Source: Butyrivibrio sp. FCS014
GTDB taxonomy: Bacteria; Bacillota; Clostridia; Lachnospirales; Lachnospiraceae
Assembly: GCF_000526935.1 (NCBI RefSeq)
Contig: NZ_JAHA01000019.1
Location: 558,001 to 622,000, forward strand
Length of the DNA: 64,000 nucleotides
Direction of reading: 5' to 3'
The notes beneath the pieces are model-generated. The model saw only the letters and a list, made by a program, of their open reading frames with translations. It did not search any database and had not been told where the DNA came from. Shown here piece after piece: positions 1 through 8,757 of the stretch. The translations under genes were made by a program, and so were the position numbers. Every line of letters starts with the position of its first letter. The stretch's first letter is position 1.

Positions 1-1215
1 GGCATATCTTCCACTGACTTCGCCCATCTCGAATCTGCGAAGCTTACTTCTGTTGCCGCCGCAGCCAAAGAGGCATACCAGCCTGTTGGGGCGATAGTCC
101 CTTAAGGTTGAAAGAAGGCTCTTAAGGGCCATTGCGTTGTGGGCATAGTCGATCATGAGAGTAAACTCATCCGAAACCTTTACCATCTCAATTCTGCCTT
201 TAACCTTGGCATTCTTGAGCGCGGGAGCTATCTCATCTGCAGTGCAGCCAAAGTGTCTTGCAACAGCTATTGCGCAAAGCGCATTATATACACTGAACTT
301 ACCGGGAGTACGGATCTCAGCGTGAACATTTATAAGTCCGTCTGTATCAAAGAACACTCCCAGTTCTCCGGGCTTTCTGATATATGCAAGATTGATGGCT
401 CTAAGGTCAACGCCCTCGCCAAAGCCGTAGGTCTCTACTTCACAGGTATGGCCTTCAAGAATGTCATCGGTATGGATATCGTCGCCGTTGCAAATGCCTA
501 CTTTGCACTGTTTGAACAGAAGTCCCTTGCAGTGCATGTAGTCATCAAAATCCTTGTGCTCATTGGGTCCGATATGGTCTGCCTCGATATTGGTAAAGAT
601 ACCTATATCAAAGATAAAGCCCTGGCTTCTGTGGAGCATAAGTCCCTGAGAGGAAACCTCCATAACAACCGCATCGCATCCGGCCTCTACCATTCTGGCC
701 ATATACTCCTGAAGTGTATAGGACTCGGGAGTTGTGTTTTCGGAATGGATATGCTCATCCCCGATGATAACCTCAATTGTTCCTATAAGGCCTACCTTAT
801 GACCGGCATTCTCCAGCATGCTGCGGATAAGATAGGTAGTGGTGGTCTTGCCTTTGGTTCCTGTTATTCCGATGGTCTTAAGCTTTCTTGCCGGATGGTC
901 AAAATATGCTGCCGATATGAAAGCCATGGCATATCTGGTGCTCTCAACTCTGATAACAGGCATTTTGCAGTCTTCCGGAAGATCCACCTCGTGCTCGACC
1001 ACAACAGCGGCGGCTCCGGCCTCGGCAGCCTGTGAAGCGCAGCTATGTCCGTCAAAATTAGCTCCCTTGATGCAGATGAAAAGAGATCCCTCTTCAATCT
1101 TCCTGTTATCGTTAACCACATTTTTGATCTCAATGTCTGCGGCGTTTAAGATCTCCTTGCTGTTTCCTGCAGTGATATCATACTTAAGTTCTTCCAACAG
1201 TTTTTCAAGTTTCAT
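1..1215 (-). CDS. murE: UDP-N-acetylmuramyl tripeptide synthase MurE (3' part outside window)
   Basis: Cytoplasmic ATP-dependent ligase that adds the third amino acid to UDP-MurNAc-L-Ala-D-Glu in peptidoglycan synthesis. The reading frame runs off the left edge, so only about 405 N-terminal residues are present. The N-terminal substrate-binding domain is followed by the Mur ligase P-loop (ITGTKGKTTTT), then a long central ATPase domain, including SSQGLMLHR and the GRIEMV...IDYAHN segment typical of Mur ligases. The start ATG at 1215 is preceded by a clear TGGAGGAA ribosome binding site. The motif that separates diaminopimelate from lysine enzymes (DNPR-like) lies beyond the edge, so the amino acid used cannot be read here. 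Confidence 0.95.
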   Translation of the reverse strand, partial: MKLEKLLEELKYDITAGNSKEILNAADIEIKNVVNDNRKIEEGSLFICIKGANFDGHSCASQAAEAGAAAVVVEHEVDLPEDCKMPVIRVESTRYAMAFISAAYFDHPARKLKTIGITGTKGKTTTTYLIRSMLENAGHKVGLIGTIEVIIGDEHIHSENTTPESYTLQEYMARMVEAGCDAVVMEVSSQGLMLHRSQGFIFDIGIFTNIEADHIGPNEHKDFDDYMHCKGLLFKQCKVGICNGDDIHTDDILEGHTCEVETYGFGEGVDLRAINLAYIRKPGELGVFFDTDGLINVHAEIRTPGKFSVYNALCAIAVARHFGCTADEIAPALKNAKVKGRIEMVKVSDEFTLMIDYAHNAMALKSLLSTLRDYRPNRLVCLFGCGGNRSKLRRFEMGEVSGRYA

Positions 1216-1297
1216 AGTTTCCTCCATTAATTTAATTCATAATCAAATTAAATCATCTACTAATATTATCTATATTTAGCTAAAATATTTTTAATTA

Positions 1298-1326
1298 TTT
1301 ACACACAAATGCGTCACATTTATAAT
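1298..1326 (+). promoter_or_regulatory. Strong sigma-A type promoter with no plus-strand gene behind it
   Basis: TTTACA (1298-1303), a 17-nt spacer, then a perfect TATAAT (1321-1326). It points into the gap between murE and recJ, where no protein gene lies on this strand. Predicted start of transcription is about 1333. Confidence 0.6.
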
Positions 1327-1332
1327 GTATAT

Positions 1333-1437
1333 TATTAAGAAAGATATGAGTTATGTACTAACTCATCATCTCCCCCTCATAAGAAACCGCAGACACACGC
1401 CTTCGCGTGTGTTTTTGTGGTTTTAGGGGTTTTTTAT
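1333..1437 (+). ncRNA. Candidate small RNA of about 100 nt
   Basis: Behind the promoter at 1298-1326 comes a perfect 8-bp hairpin (ATGAGTTA 1346-1353 with TAACTCAT 1359-1366, 5-nt loop). A second, stronger hairpin follows (ACACACGC 1393-1400 with GCGTGTGT 1405-1412, loop CTTC); CCCCT upstream and AGGGG downstream can extend the stem, and six T end at 1435. No open frame with a ribosome binding site is visible. It resembles no RNA family I can name. The alternative is that the hairpins only terminate recJ on the minus strand. On that strand the first hairpin is followed by a modest ATCTTTCTT. Confidence 0.45.
1393..1435 (+). terminator. Rho-independent terminator of the candidate sRNA
   Basis: 8-bp stem with CTTC tetraloop, then TTTTTGTGGTTTTAGGGGTTTTTT. 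The last T run overlaps the stop codon of the opposing recJ gene. Confidence 0.55.
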
Positions 1438-3221
1438 GTGAAATCGCTCATTATGATCTGCATGCTCCCGTTGTAATCATTGATACCGGGATAGAAGGCT
1501 ACGCACACACTCATGGGATCATCTGTCCTAATACCATTATACAGAGCATCCACCTTATCCTGTCCATATCTTTCCCTTAGGAAATCGTGCCATTTTTCAA
1601 GATCGCCGAAATACATCATATCCATTTCGAGATCACCGTCAGCAACCCTATACTTGCCAAAATTTTTATTCTTGCCTATAAGGCTTCCCCTTAGCAGTTT
1701 CACATTCTTTCTGGCAAACACAGGCTTGGGATTGCCGTTTCCGAAGGGTTCAAGCTTCTCCATGTCCTTAACAAGCTCTTTATCCGCATAGGCAAAAGGC
1801 AGCTCCATATCTATATGCAGCACGGGAACAAAGTCCTCTTCTGAAAGACCACAGTTTTCGCAGAGTCTTTCCCTGAGCACCTCTATGTTCTCCTTGGGCA
1901 GGGATAGTCCTGCCGCCATTTTGTGTCCGCCGAATTTGGTAAACAGCTCTTTTACCTCGGAAAGACGCTCGAACATGTCATATTTCTCAATGGATCTTCC
2001 GGAGCCCTTGGCTCCGCCGCCCTCGGCATTGGTGATAACGATAGTGGGCCTGTAATACTTCTCCTTGATCCTGCCGGCAATAATACCTGCAATGGACTCC
2101 TCCGTATTCTCCAGATACAAAACCAGAACCTTGGGAAGATCTCCGCCGGCGCTAAGCTCCTCAACCTGCTTAACAGCCTCTTTAACCCCGTCCTGGGTCA
2201 TCTGCTTGCGGCTGTCGTTGAGAGCCTTAAGGTCTCCCGCTGCCTTCACCGCCTTACCGTAGTCCTCCTCCATAAAAAGATCAAGAGCCATGGTAGCCTG
2301 CTCAAGCCTTCCTGTGGCATTAAGGCATGGCCCTATCACAAACCCGTAGTGATATGCGGACATATGGGAAGCATCCAGACTGTTGACGTTTATAAGCGCT
2401 TTAAGGCCATTATTGGACGTGTTTGCGATCTTCCTTAAGGATTCCTTCACGATTATCCTGTTCTCGTCCCTAAGCTCCATAACATCGCATACGGTTGCTA
2501 TACCGGCAAATACAAGCATCTGGGAAAAGAACTCTCTAAACTCCTCTTCCTCTTCTCTTCCGGAGATCTTCGCCATCACCTGAAGGAATTTATAGGCAAC
2601 CACCGCTCCGCAGATCTCCCTGAAGGAGCAGCTGCCCCCGGCGCGCTTTGGATCTATCACGGCATCCGCAGGGGGAAGCAGCTCTTTTCTGGCCAAGCCT
2701 TCCTCTCCCTCCTCAAAAGGCACCTCGTGATGATCCGTAACCACAACAGTCATACCCTTCTCTTTGGCATGGGCAATCTGCTCCGATGCGGCAATTCCGT
2801 TATCACAGGTTATTATGGTATCTATTCCATCTGATATTGCATTATCCACCAGCTTGATGCTAAGTCCATACCCGTCCTTGACCCTGTCGGGAAGAACGCA
2901 GTCTACGTCTGCCCCAAAGAGTTTAAGTCCCTTAACAAGAATAAAGGAGGAGCAGATTCCGTCTACGTCGTAGTCTCCGATAACTCTGATGCGGGCACCT
3001 GCCTTGATCCTGTCCGACATAATACCGGCGCCCCTTTCAATGTCCTCAAGCTCCATGGGATCATGCAGCATGGAGGCATCTCCTGTAAGGTAACTCTCTA
3101 TCTGTTCGTCACTTATAAGGTCTCTGTTTCGAAGGAGCCTTGCGGTAATATTCTTAATGCCGAATTTCTTCGCTGTCGCGTCAAAATCCGCTTTTTTCAT
3201 TGAAACCATCCATTTAGTCAT
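1434..3221 (-). CDS. recJ: Single-stranded-DNA-specific exonuclease RecJ
   Basis: 5'-3' exonuclease of the DHH phosphoesterase family, used in recombination and mismatch repair. About 595 residues, in the usual range. Metal-binding motifs in order: GDYDVDG near residue 82, the DDH/NGIA region (CDNGIAA), the DHH signature in VVTDHHEVP near residue 160, and the DHHA1 motif GGHKMAAGLSL near residue 430. A C-terminal OB-fold region follows. GGGAGAG lies 13 nt before the first ATG. Two further Met codons within the first eight residues leave the exact start uncertain. A strong terminator separates the gene from secDF, so it is likely transcribed by read-through or from its own promoter. Confidence 0.95.
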   Translation of the reverse strand: MTKWMVSMKKADFDATAKKFGIKNITARLLRNRDLISDEQIESYLTGDASMLHDPMELEDIERGAGIMSDRIKAGARIRVIGDYDVDGICSSFILVKGLKLFGADVDCVLPDRVKDGYGLSIKLVDNAISDGIDTIITCDNGIAASEQIAHAKEKGMTVVVTDHHEVPFEEGEEGLARKELLPPADAVIDPKRAGGSCSFREICGAVVAYKFLQVMAKISGREEEEEFREFFSQMLVFAGIATVCDVMELRDENRIIVKESLRKIANTSNNGLKALINVNSLDASHMSAYHYGFVIGPCLNATGRLEQATMALDLFMEEDYGKAVKAAGDLKALNDSRKQMTQDGVKEAVKQVEELSAGGDLPKVLVLYLENTEESIAGIIAGRIKEKYYRPTIVITNAEGGGAKGSGRSIEKYDMFERLSEVKELFTKFGGHKMAAGLSLPKENIEVLRERLCENCGLSEEDFVPVLHIDMELPFAYADKELVKDMEKLEPFGNGNPKPVFARKNVKLLRGSLIGKNKNFGKYRVADGDLEMDMMYFGDLEKWHDFLRERYGQDKVDALYNGIRTDDPMSVCVAFYPGINDYNGSMQIIMSDFT

Positions 3222-3246
3222 ACTCTTGTTTCACTCTCCCAACATA

Positions 3247-3290
3247 AAATAAAAAAGCCGTTCAGGCATATATTATTATACCTGAACGGC
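3247..3290 (-). terminator. Rho-independent terminator after secDF
   Basis: Perfect 10-bp stem (3257-3266 with 3281-3290), 14-nt loop, and on the minus strand TTTTTTATTTT. Confidence 0.9.
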
Positions 3291-3310
3291 GTCCTATAAA
3301 AAGGTCTCAA

Positions 3311-5623
3311 TTAAACATTTTCAGCTTTTTCAGCCTTCTTGGAAATGAAGTTCTTAAAGCTTGTCTTAAAGTCATACCAGATAGGTGATGCGATGCAGAT
3401 AGATGAATATGTACCGCAGATAACACCAACCATAAGAGGAAGCGCAAATGCCTTGATATCAGCTACACCGAAGATGTAAAGAGCAAGTACTGTGAAGAAG
3501 GTGGTCGCTGATGTGAAAAGGCTTCGTGTGATGGTCTGTGTAACAGAACCGTTAACCAGATCCTCAAGCTCTTTTCTTCCTGTTGCAAGGTGCTGGTTCT
3601 CACGGATACGGTCAAAGGTAACAATCGTATCGTTGATTGAGTAACCGATGATGGTAAGAACAACAGCGATGAATGTGCTTCCTACTGCAAGTCTTGTGAA
3701 TGCATAGGATACGATGACCATAAGTGCATCGTGTGCAAGGGCTACGATAGCAGCTGCACCGAACTTGATATCCTTGAATCTGATCCAGATGTATATAAGC
3801 ATAAGGATAAGTGCGATAACAAGTGCCTCGATAGCGCTGGCTCTCATCTCTGAGCTGATAACACCGCTGATGGTCTCAGCTGCGATATTGTCTGCTGTTA
3901 CATTGTATTTGCTCTCGAGAACGTTCTCAACTGCCTCTCTCTGAGCAACATCAAGTGTTGTTGACTTGAAGATAACCTGATTTGTTCCTGTTACTGTCTG
4001 GATCTGGAGCTCGTTGATGCCTGCTGCTGCCTTGATGTCTGCAGCTGCACCTGACTCAAGCTCTGCAAGCTCATAAGCCTTGTCGAAGGTAACTGTTGTT
4101 GAAGTTCCTCCAACGAAGTCAAGGCTGTAATTGAAAGCTCCCTTGCCTGCGCCTGCGTTGATGCTCATTGCGATCACGCCTGCAACAAGGATCGCACAGG
4201 AGATTCCGTAGAAGATCTTTCTCTTGCCAACGAAATCGATCTTGTTAAGCTTCTTAGCCTTGCCGTAAAGCACAGGGTTCTGAAGTCCGATGCCGTAAAG
4301 TACTGAAGTGATGAATCTTGTTACAACAAGTGCTGTAAACATTGAAAGGATGATACCAAGGATAAGAGTCTCGGCAAATCCCTTGATGCTTCCTGTTCCA
4401 AGGAACCACAGAACTGCTGCTACAATAAGGGTTGTGATGTTACCGTCAAGGATTGATGAAAGAGCCTTGTTATATCCGTTCTTTCTGGCAGCATCCACAT
4501 CCTTGCCTGCTGTGATCTCCTCTCTGATTCTTGAGAATACAAGCACGTTGGCATCAACCGCCATACCGATTGAAAGTATGATACCTGCAATACCGGGAAG
4601 AGTAAGTGTCATCTCAAAGGCTGAGAGAAGGAATACCATAAATCCGGTATAGAATGCAAGAGCAAGTGTTGCTGAAAAACCAAGGAGTCTGAACATAACG
4701 ATCATGAAGATCGCAATAAGTGCAAATCCAACTGCTGCAGCGTAAAGGCTGGTTCTGATGGCGTCTGAACCGAGCTGAGCACCTACAACGTTTGAACGCA
4801 GCTCGTTAAGCTGAAGCTTAAGTCCACCGATACGGATCATGGATGCAAGATTATCAGCTGCCTCGTATGAAGACATTCCTGTGATAACAGCCTTGCCGTC
4901 TGTGATGGCTGCCTGAACATTGGGAACGCTGATGAACTCGCCGTCATAATAGATACCGATGCTCTCGCCGTTTGCAAAAGCCTTTGTTGTGGCATCAGCA
5001 AATGCCTTGGCACCGTTATCGGTAAATTCAAGGGAAACCACAGGCTCCTGAGCGCCATATGAATCCTGCTGATATACAGCCTGTGAAGCTGCAACATCTT
5101 CACCTGAAAGTACGATGGATCCCTCAGCCTGAAGCTCTTCAAGGGTCTTGTCAAGGATGTATCCAAACTGGGGATTCTCATCCATAACAATGTTTCCATC
5201 TGCATCTACTGAATAACCTGAGCTGTAGTGGTAGTTCTCATTGCCGTTTGCGTCGGTCTGTGCAATGAAATACAGGTTACCGGGCTGTCCCAGCTCCTCA
5301 AGGATGGTATTGGCATCACTTACGCCGGGGATCTCGATATTGATCCTGTTTGAACCCTCCTGGTAAACCTGTGACTCTGTGCTGTACTGATCTACACGCT
5401 GCTGGAGCTTGTAGATTGTATCTGACATGTCCTCTTTGCTGGGGGTCTCATCACCTACTACCTCATAAGTGATGCTGACACCGCCTGCCAGGTCAAGGCC
5501 AAGGTCGATGCTTGACAGTGAACCGGACTTGTCTTCACCCAGTCCGTAGATCACTGAGTATCCCAATCCTCCCAAAAGCGCGAGGGTGAGGATCAGCGCA
5601 ACAACATACTTTATACGTTTCAT
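3311..5623 (-). CDS. secDF: Fused protein translocase subunits SecD-SecF
   Basis: Membrane protein that uses the ion gradient to help preprotein export through SecYEG. A single 770-residue chain joins SecD (about 1-440: one TM, large extracellular P1 domain, five TM) and SecF (about 465-760: six TM). SecD hallmarks are GLDLAGGVSITYEV near residue 42 and the membrane segment around GIAGIILSIGMAVDANVLVFSR. SecF hallmarks are LDFVGGT and the segment IGYSINDTIVTFDRIREN. ACGGAGGAA precedes the start. It begins 17 nt after the SCIFF maturase stop, so the SCIFF genes and secDF probably form one transcript ending at 3247-3290. The SCIFF-SecDF neighbourhood is common in Clostridia. Confidence 0.96.
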   Translation of the reverse strand: MKRIKYVVALILTLALLGGLGYSVIYGLGEDKSGSLSSIDLGLDLAGGVSITYEVVGDETPSKEDMSDTIYKLQQRVDQYSTESQVYQEGSNRINIEIPGVSDANTILEELGQPGNLYFIAQTDANGNENYHYSSGYSVDADGNIVMDENPQFGYILDKTLEELQAEGSIVLSGEDVAASQAVYQQDSYGAQEPVVSLEFTDNGAKAFADATTKAFANGESIGIYYDGEFISVPNVQAAITDGKAVITGMSSYEAADNLASMIRIGGLKLQLNELRSNVVGAQLGSDAIRTSLYAAAVGFALIAIFMIVMFRLLGFSATLALAFYTGFMVFLLSAFEMTLTLPGIAGIILSIGMAVDANVLVFSRIREEITAGKDVDAARKNGYNKALSSILDGNITTLIVAAVLWFLGTGSIKGFAETLILGIILSMFTALVVTRFITSVLYGIGLQNPVLYGKAKKLNKIDFVGKRKIFYGISCAILVAGVIAMSINAGAGKGAFNYSLDFVGGTSTTVTFDKAYELAELESGAAADIKAAAGINELQIQTVTGTNQVIFKSTTLDVAQREAVENVLESKYNVTADNIAAETISGVISSEMRASAIEALVIALILMLIYIWIRFKDIKFGAAAIVALAHDALMVIVSYAFTRLAVGSTFIAVVLTIIGYSINDTIVTFDRIRENQHLATGRKELEDLVNGSVTQTITRSLFTSATTFFTVLALYIFGVADIKAFALPLMVGVICGTYSSICIASPIWYDFKTSFKNFISKKAEKAENV

Positions 5624-5640
5624 AACTTAGATTCCTCCGT

Positions 5641-7074
5641 TTAACCTTCTTCGGCTAAAGCCGCTTTTATCATAATCGCACATTCGATGCGCTTCCTCTG
5701 AAGCTCACATCCGTGCTTATATGTCGTATTGATGTCTCCGTTAAAGTTGTATGCATTGGCAGCACATCCGCCGCTGCAGTAATATCTGGCAAAACACTTC
5801 TCGCACTCAGGTCTTGAATAGACATTGCTCTTCTTGAACATGTCTCTTATATCGTCCCTGGTGATTCCGTCGTAGACATTACCCATGATGAAATCTTCAT
5901 TGCCTACAAACTGATGGCAGGGATACAGATCTCCCCAGGGAGTAACTCCCAGATACTCACATCCCGAGCCACAGCCCGATAATCTCTTGGCAACGCAGGG
6001 TCCGCCCTCAAGATCTATATTGAAGTGGAAGAAATTAAAGCCCTTTCCTTCCTTGTGCTTCTCTATATAATATTTAGCCAGCTTGTCATACTCCTCACAG
6101 AGTTTGGGAATATCCTCATCCTTAAGAGCATACCAGTCTTCCGGCTTGGCAACAACGGGTTCAACGGAAATCTGTTTGAATCCAAGTTCAGCCAGGTGCT
6201 TCACATCCTCTGAGAAATCAAGATTGTTGTGGGTAAAGGTACCTCTTACGAAATAACGCAGCTGATGTCTTGACTCAGCCACCTTCTGGAACTTAGGAAC
6301 TATCTCATCATAACAGCCCTGTCCGCCCTTCCTTGGACGCATCGCATCATTGATTTCCTTACGTCCGTCGATGGAAAGGACAATGTTGCCCATCTCTTTA
6401 TTTACATATTCAAGGATCTCATCATTAAGAAGAGTTCCGTTGGTTGTAATGGTAAAGCGGAAGTTCTTGTCGTACTGCTTCTCGATGCTCCTGCCGTACT
6501 CGACTATCTTCTTGACTACCTCCCAGTTCATAAGGGGTTCGCCGCCGAAGAAATCAACCTCAAGGTTCCTGCGGCTGCCTGAATTCTTAACAAGGAAATC
6601 CAGTGCTGCCTTTCCCACTTCCTCGCTCATGAGAGCACGTCTTCCGTGGTACTCACCTTCATCCGCAAAGCAGTACTTGCATCTTAAATTACAGTCGTGT
6701 GCGATATTCAGACAAAGAGCCTTGACTACGGTCTCCCTGTTCTGGAAATCCTCCACATAGTTCTCATATACATCATCCGTATAAAGAACTTCCGATGCCC
6801 GAAGCTCCAAAAGCTCCGAGATCGCCTCGCCGATATCCTCGGCGGAATACTTGCCTGAGATTTCAGGAACTGTCATAAGCTCGTTAAACAGCTTCTGAAA
6901 ATCCTCATCGCCTTCCCTGTCTTCCTCCCTTGCAGCAGCTGTGCCATACCATTCGGTCAGCTTCTGCTCTACAACGGGAACCAGGTCGAAAACAACGTCA
7001 TCCACCACATGTACGGAGCCGGAATTGACATCCAGTACAATGTTGTAGCCGTTGTTCTTATATGCGTGAATCAT
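5641..7074 (-). CDS. scfB: SCIFF peptide radical SAM maturase
   Basis: Radical SAM/SPASM enzyme that forms thioether cross-links from cysteines of the SCIFF peptide to acceptor residues. The N-terminal about 100 residues look like a peptide-recognition (RRE-like) region. The radical SAM cluster motif follows as NIAHDCNLRCKYCFADEGEY, then FFGGEPLMNW. The C-terminal SPASM cysteines include CGSGCEYLGVTPWGDLYPC and CEKCFARYYCSGGCAANAY. Length (477 residues) fits the family. I chose the ATG at 7074 because AGGAG at 7086-7090 gives an 11-nt spacing; an upstream TTG at 7083 is only 2 nt from it. It lies 108 nt downstream of the SCIFF gene, with a hairpin between. Confidence 0.95.
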   Translation of the reverse strand: MIHAYKNNGYNIVLDVNSGSVHVVDDVVFDLVPVVEQKLTEWYGTAAAREEDREGDEDFQKLFNELMTVPEISGKYSAEDIGEAISELLELRASEVLYTDDVYENYVEDFQNRETVVKALCLNIAHDCNLRCKYCFADEGEYHGRRALMSEEVGKAALDFLVKNSGSRRNLEVDFFGGEPLMNWEVVKKIVEYGRSIEKQYDKNFRFTITTNGTLLNDEILEYVNKEMGNIVLSIDGRKEINDAMRPRKGGQGCYDEIVPKFQKVAESRHQLRYFVRGTFTHNNLDFSEDVKHLAELGFKQISVEPVVAKPEDWYALKDEDIPKLCEEYDKLAKYYIEKHKEGKGFNFFHFNIDLEGGPCVAKRLSGCGSGCEYLGVTPWGDLYPCHQFVGNEDFIMGNVYDGITRDDIRDMFKKSNVYSRPECEKCFARYYCSGGCAANAYNFNGDINTTYKHGCELQRKRIECAIMIKAALAEEG

Positions 7075-7129
7075 AAAAAACAAAACTCCTAACTAATACA
7101 AAATTACGATACAGACCTACGCAATAAAT

Positions 7130-7152
7130 GGGCAGCGACATAGCCGCTGCCC
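7130..7152 (-). terminator. Intercistronic hairpin between the SCIFF peptide and its maturase
   Basis: GGGCAGCG (7130-7137) pairs with CGCTGCCC (7145-7152) around a 7-nt loop. On the minus strand only ATTTATTG follows, so it is at best a leaky terminator. It would give more peptide message than enzyme message, or protect the 3' end of the peptide mRNA. Confidence 0.55.
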
Positions 7153-7182
7153 GACATGATTACATCAACTTATCGGTATGGA

Positions 7183-7329
7183 TTACTTGCTAAGCTGCTC
7201 ACAGCTCTGATTTCCTACTGTGCAGGAAGTCTTGCAAGCTGACTGGCATGATGTCTGGCACTCGCCGCATCCGCCTTTCTTCATGGATTCCTTAAGGTTT
7301 CTTGTTACTAATGACTTTACATGCTTCAT
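7183..7329 (-). CDS. scfA: SCIFF ribosomally made peptide precursor (48 residues)
   Basis: Six-cysteine-in-forty-five-residues (SCIFF) precursor, substrate of the adjacent radical SAM enzyme. The leader begins MKHVKSLVTRNLKES. The core carries Cys21, 24, 28, 32, 36 and 43 in the pattern CGECQTSCQSACKTSC followed by TVGNQSC, essentially the family consensus. A short tail EQLSK ends the peptide. GGAGG lies 9 nt before the ATG. The mature function of SCIFF is not established; it is nearly universal in Clostridia. Too short for most ORF callers. Confidence 0.96.
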   Translation of the reverse strand: MKHVKSLVTRNLKESMKKGGCGECQTSCQSACKTSCTVGNQSCEQLSK

Positions 7330-7390
7330 AATCTAGCCTCCTACTTGAAAATGTGGAAAGTGCCACCTTTCGAGTTTTTTACATCGGTTA

Positions 7391-7399
7391 AGTATACCA
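7391..7399 (-). promoter_or_regulatory. Probable extended -10 promoter of the SCIFF operon
   Basis: On the minus strand TGGTATACT forms an extended -10 box about 60 nt before the scfA start. No good -35 box is visible. A short hairpin (GAAAG...CTTTC) lies in the leader. Confidence 0.4.
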
Positions 7400-7425
7400 T
7401 ATATTTTCAAATTATTAAAGTATTT

Positions 7426-8706
7426 TTATTCAGTATCTTCTTTTTCATCACCTGAAGGTGTATTGACGGTTATAAGTACCTTGGTTATGCGGTTTCCCTT
7501 GATCCCGCGTGCGGTAAGGGTGATGCCGTTATCCAGAGTCACCGTCTCGCCGTAGCCCGGCAGTCTGTCCAGAGCCTCTATCATAAGTCCGCCGATGGAA
7601 TCGTAGTCCTCGGAATCAAGCTCAGTCCCCAGCTCATCGTTGATATCATCAAGCTTCATATTGCCCTCGACAAGATATCTTCTTCCGCCAACGTTCTTAA
7701 TAAGATTGATCTCGTCTGAGTCATACTCATCCCTGATCTCACCTACGATTTCCTCAAGAAGATCCTCTAGAGTGATCATTCCCACTGTAGCTCCGTACTC
7801 GGAAAGTACAAAGGCCACATTCTGGGATTTCTCCCTCATCTCCACAAGAAGATCCGCAGTCTTTTTAAACTCATATGTATAATAGGCCTTCCTCAGGTGA
7901 TCCCTTATCTTGAAGTTCTCCCTGTCCTGCAGAAGGATCAGGTCCTTCATATTTATAAGGCCTATGATGTTGTCCTGCTCATTGCCCTCATAGACGGGGA
8001 TTCTGGTGTACATGTCCTCCTTGAAGACCCTCATGACCTCGCTGTAGTCGGACTCGGTGCTGACACAGGACATATCGATCCTGGGGATCATGATATCCTT
8101 GGCCACCGCATCACTGAAATCAAATACGTTGTAGATGATCTCCTTCTCGCCGCTCTCAATGACTCCGTCCTCATGGCTTACATCCACGTAGGTCTTCAGT
8201 TCATTCTCGGTCATGGCCTGTCTCTTGCTGGTATCGATCCTGAAAAGCTTCATAATACCGGTGGCTATTCCGTTGATAATAAAGCTGAAGGGTGTCATGA
8301 TCGCCATGACAAAGAGGATAACTGGAGCATAGACCAGCGACATACCCTCGGCATAGGCAGTTGCCACTGTCTTGGGAATTATCTCTCCGAATATCAGGAC
8401 CACCAAAGTCAATATTCCCGTTCCAAGACCTATGGCAAAACTTCCGAACACATCCGTAACAAATACAGTCATCAGGGCGGATGCACTTAAGTTTACTATA
8501 TTGTTGCCGATCAGTATCGCAGAGAGCATTTTCTGAGTGTCATCGCAGATCTTTAAAACCCGCTCTGCCCCCTTATTTCCTTCATCTGCCAGGGCTTTCA
8601 TCCTGACCTTGTTGACGGTCATAAGTGCTGTTTCCGCCGATGAGAAAAAGGCGGACAAAAGAACCAGAAATATAAGCACTATGATCCTTATCACATTCGT
8701 GTCCAA
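7426..8706 (-). CDS. CNNM/CorC (hemolysin C) family membrane protein
   Basis: Member of the CNNM/CorC family (DUF21, CBS pair, CorC/HlyC), linked to magnesium and cobalt efflux or homeostasis. The N-terminal 150 residues hold the DUF21 transmembrane domain, starting with an uncleaved signal-like helix (IIVLIFLVLLSAFFSSAET) and including FGEIIPKT. A CBS pair spans about 200-330 (DIMIPRIDM, TRIPVYEG, IIGLINMKDL, GTVGMITLEDLLEEIVGEI). The C-terminal CorC_HlyC domain contains YDSIGGLMIEALDRLPGYGE. Translation likely begins at TTG (8706): AAGGAG lies 6 nt upstream and the nearby ATG is out of frame. The gene follows hisS by about 50 nt. Confidence 0.9.
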   Translation of the reverse strand: MDTNVIRIIVLIFLVLLSAFFSSAETALMTVNKVRMKALADEGNKGAERVLKICDDTQKMLSAILIGNNIVNLSASALMTVFVTDVFGSFAIGLGTGILTLVVLIFGEIIPKTVATAYAEGMSLVYAPVILFVMAIMTPFSFIINGIATGIMKLFRIDTSKRQAMTENELKTYVDVSHEDGVIESGEKEIIYNVFDFSDAVAKDIMIPRIDMSCVSTESDYSEVMRVFKEDMYTRIPVYEGNEQDNIIGLINMKDLILLQDRENFKIRDHLRKAYYTYEFKKTADLLVEMREKSQNVAFVLSEYGATVGMITLEDLLEEIVGEIRDEYDSDEINLIKNVGGRRYLVEGNMKLDDINDELGTELDSEDYDSIGGLMIEALDRLPGYGETVTLDNGITLTARGIKGNRITKVLITVNTPSGDEKEDTE

Positions 8707-8757
8707 AACATTCTCCTTATAAAACCGCTGTCACATAAAGCGTCTCATCCGGCTCTG

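Noticed and set aside
139-1035. Long plus-strand open frame of about 300 codons
   Set aside because: It lies antisense to the clearly conserved murE frame, has no ribosome binding site and matches nothing.
1952-2583. Several open frames on both strands within recJ
   Set aside because: Shadows of the conserved RecJ frame.
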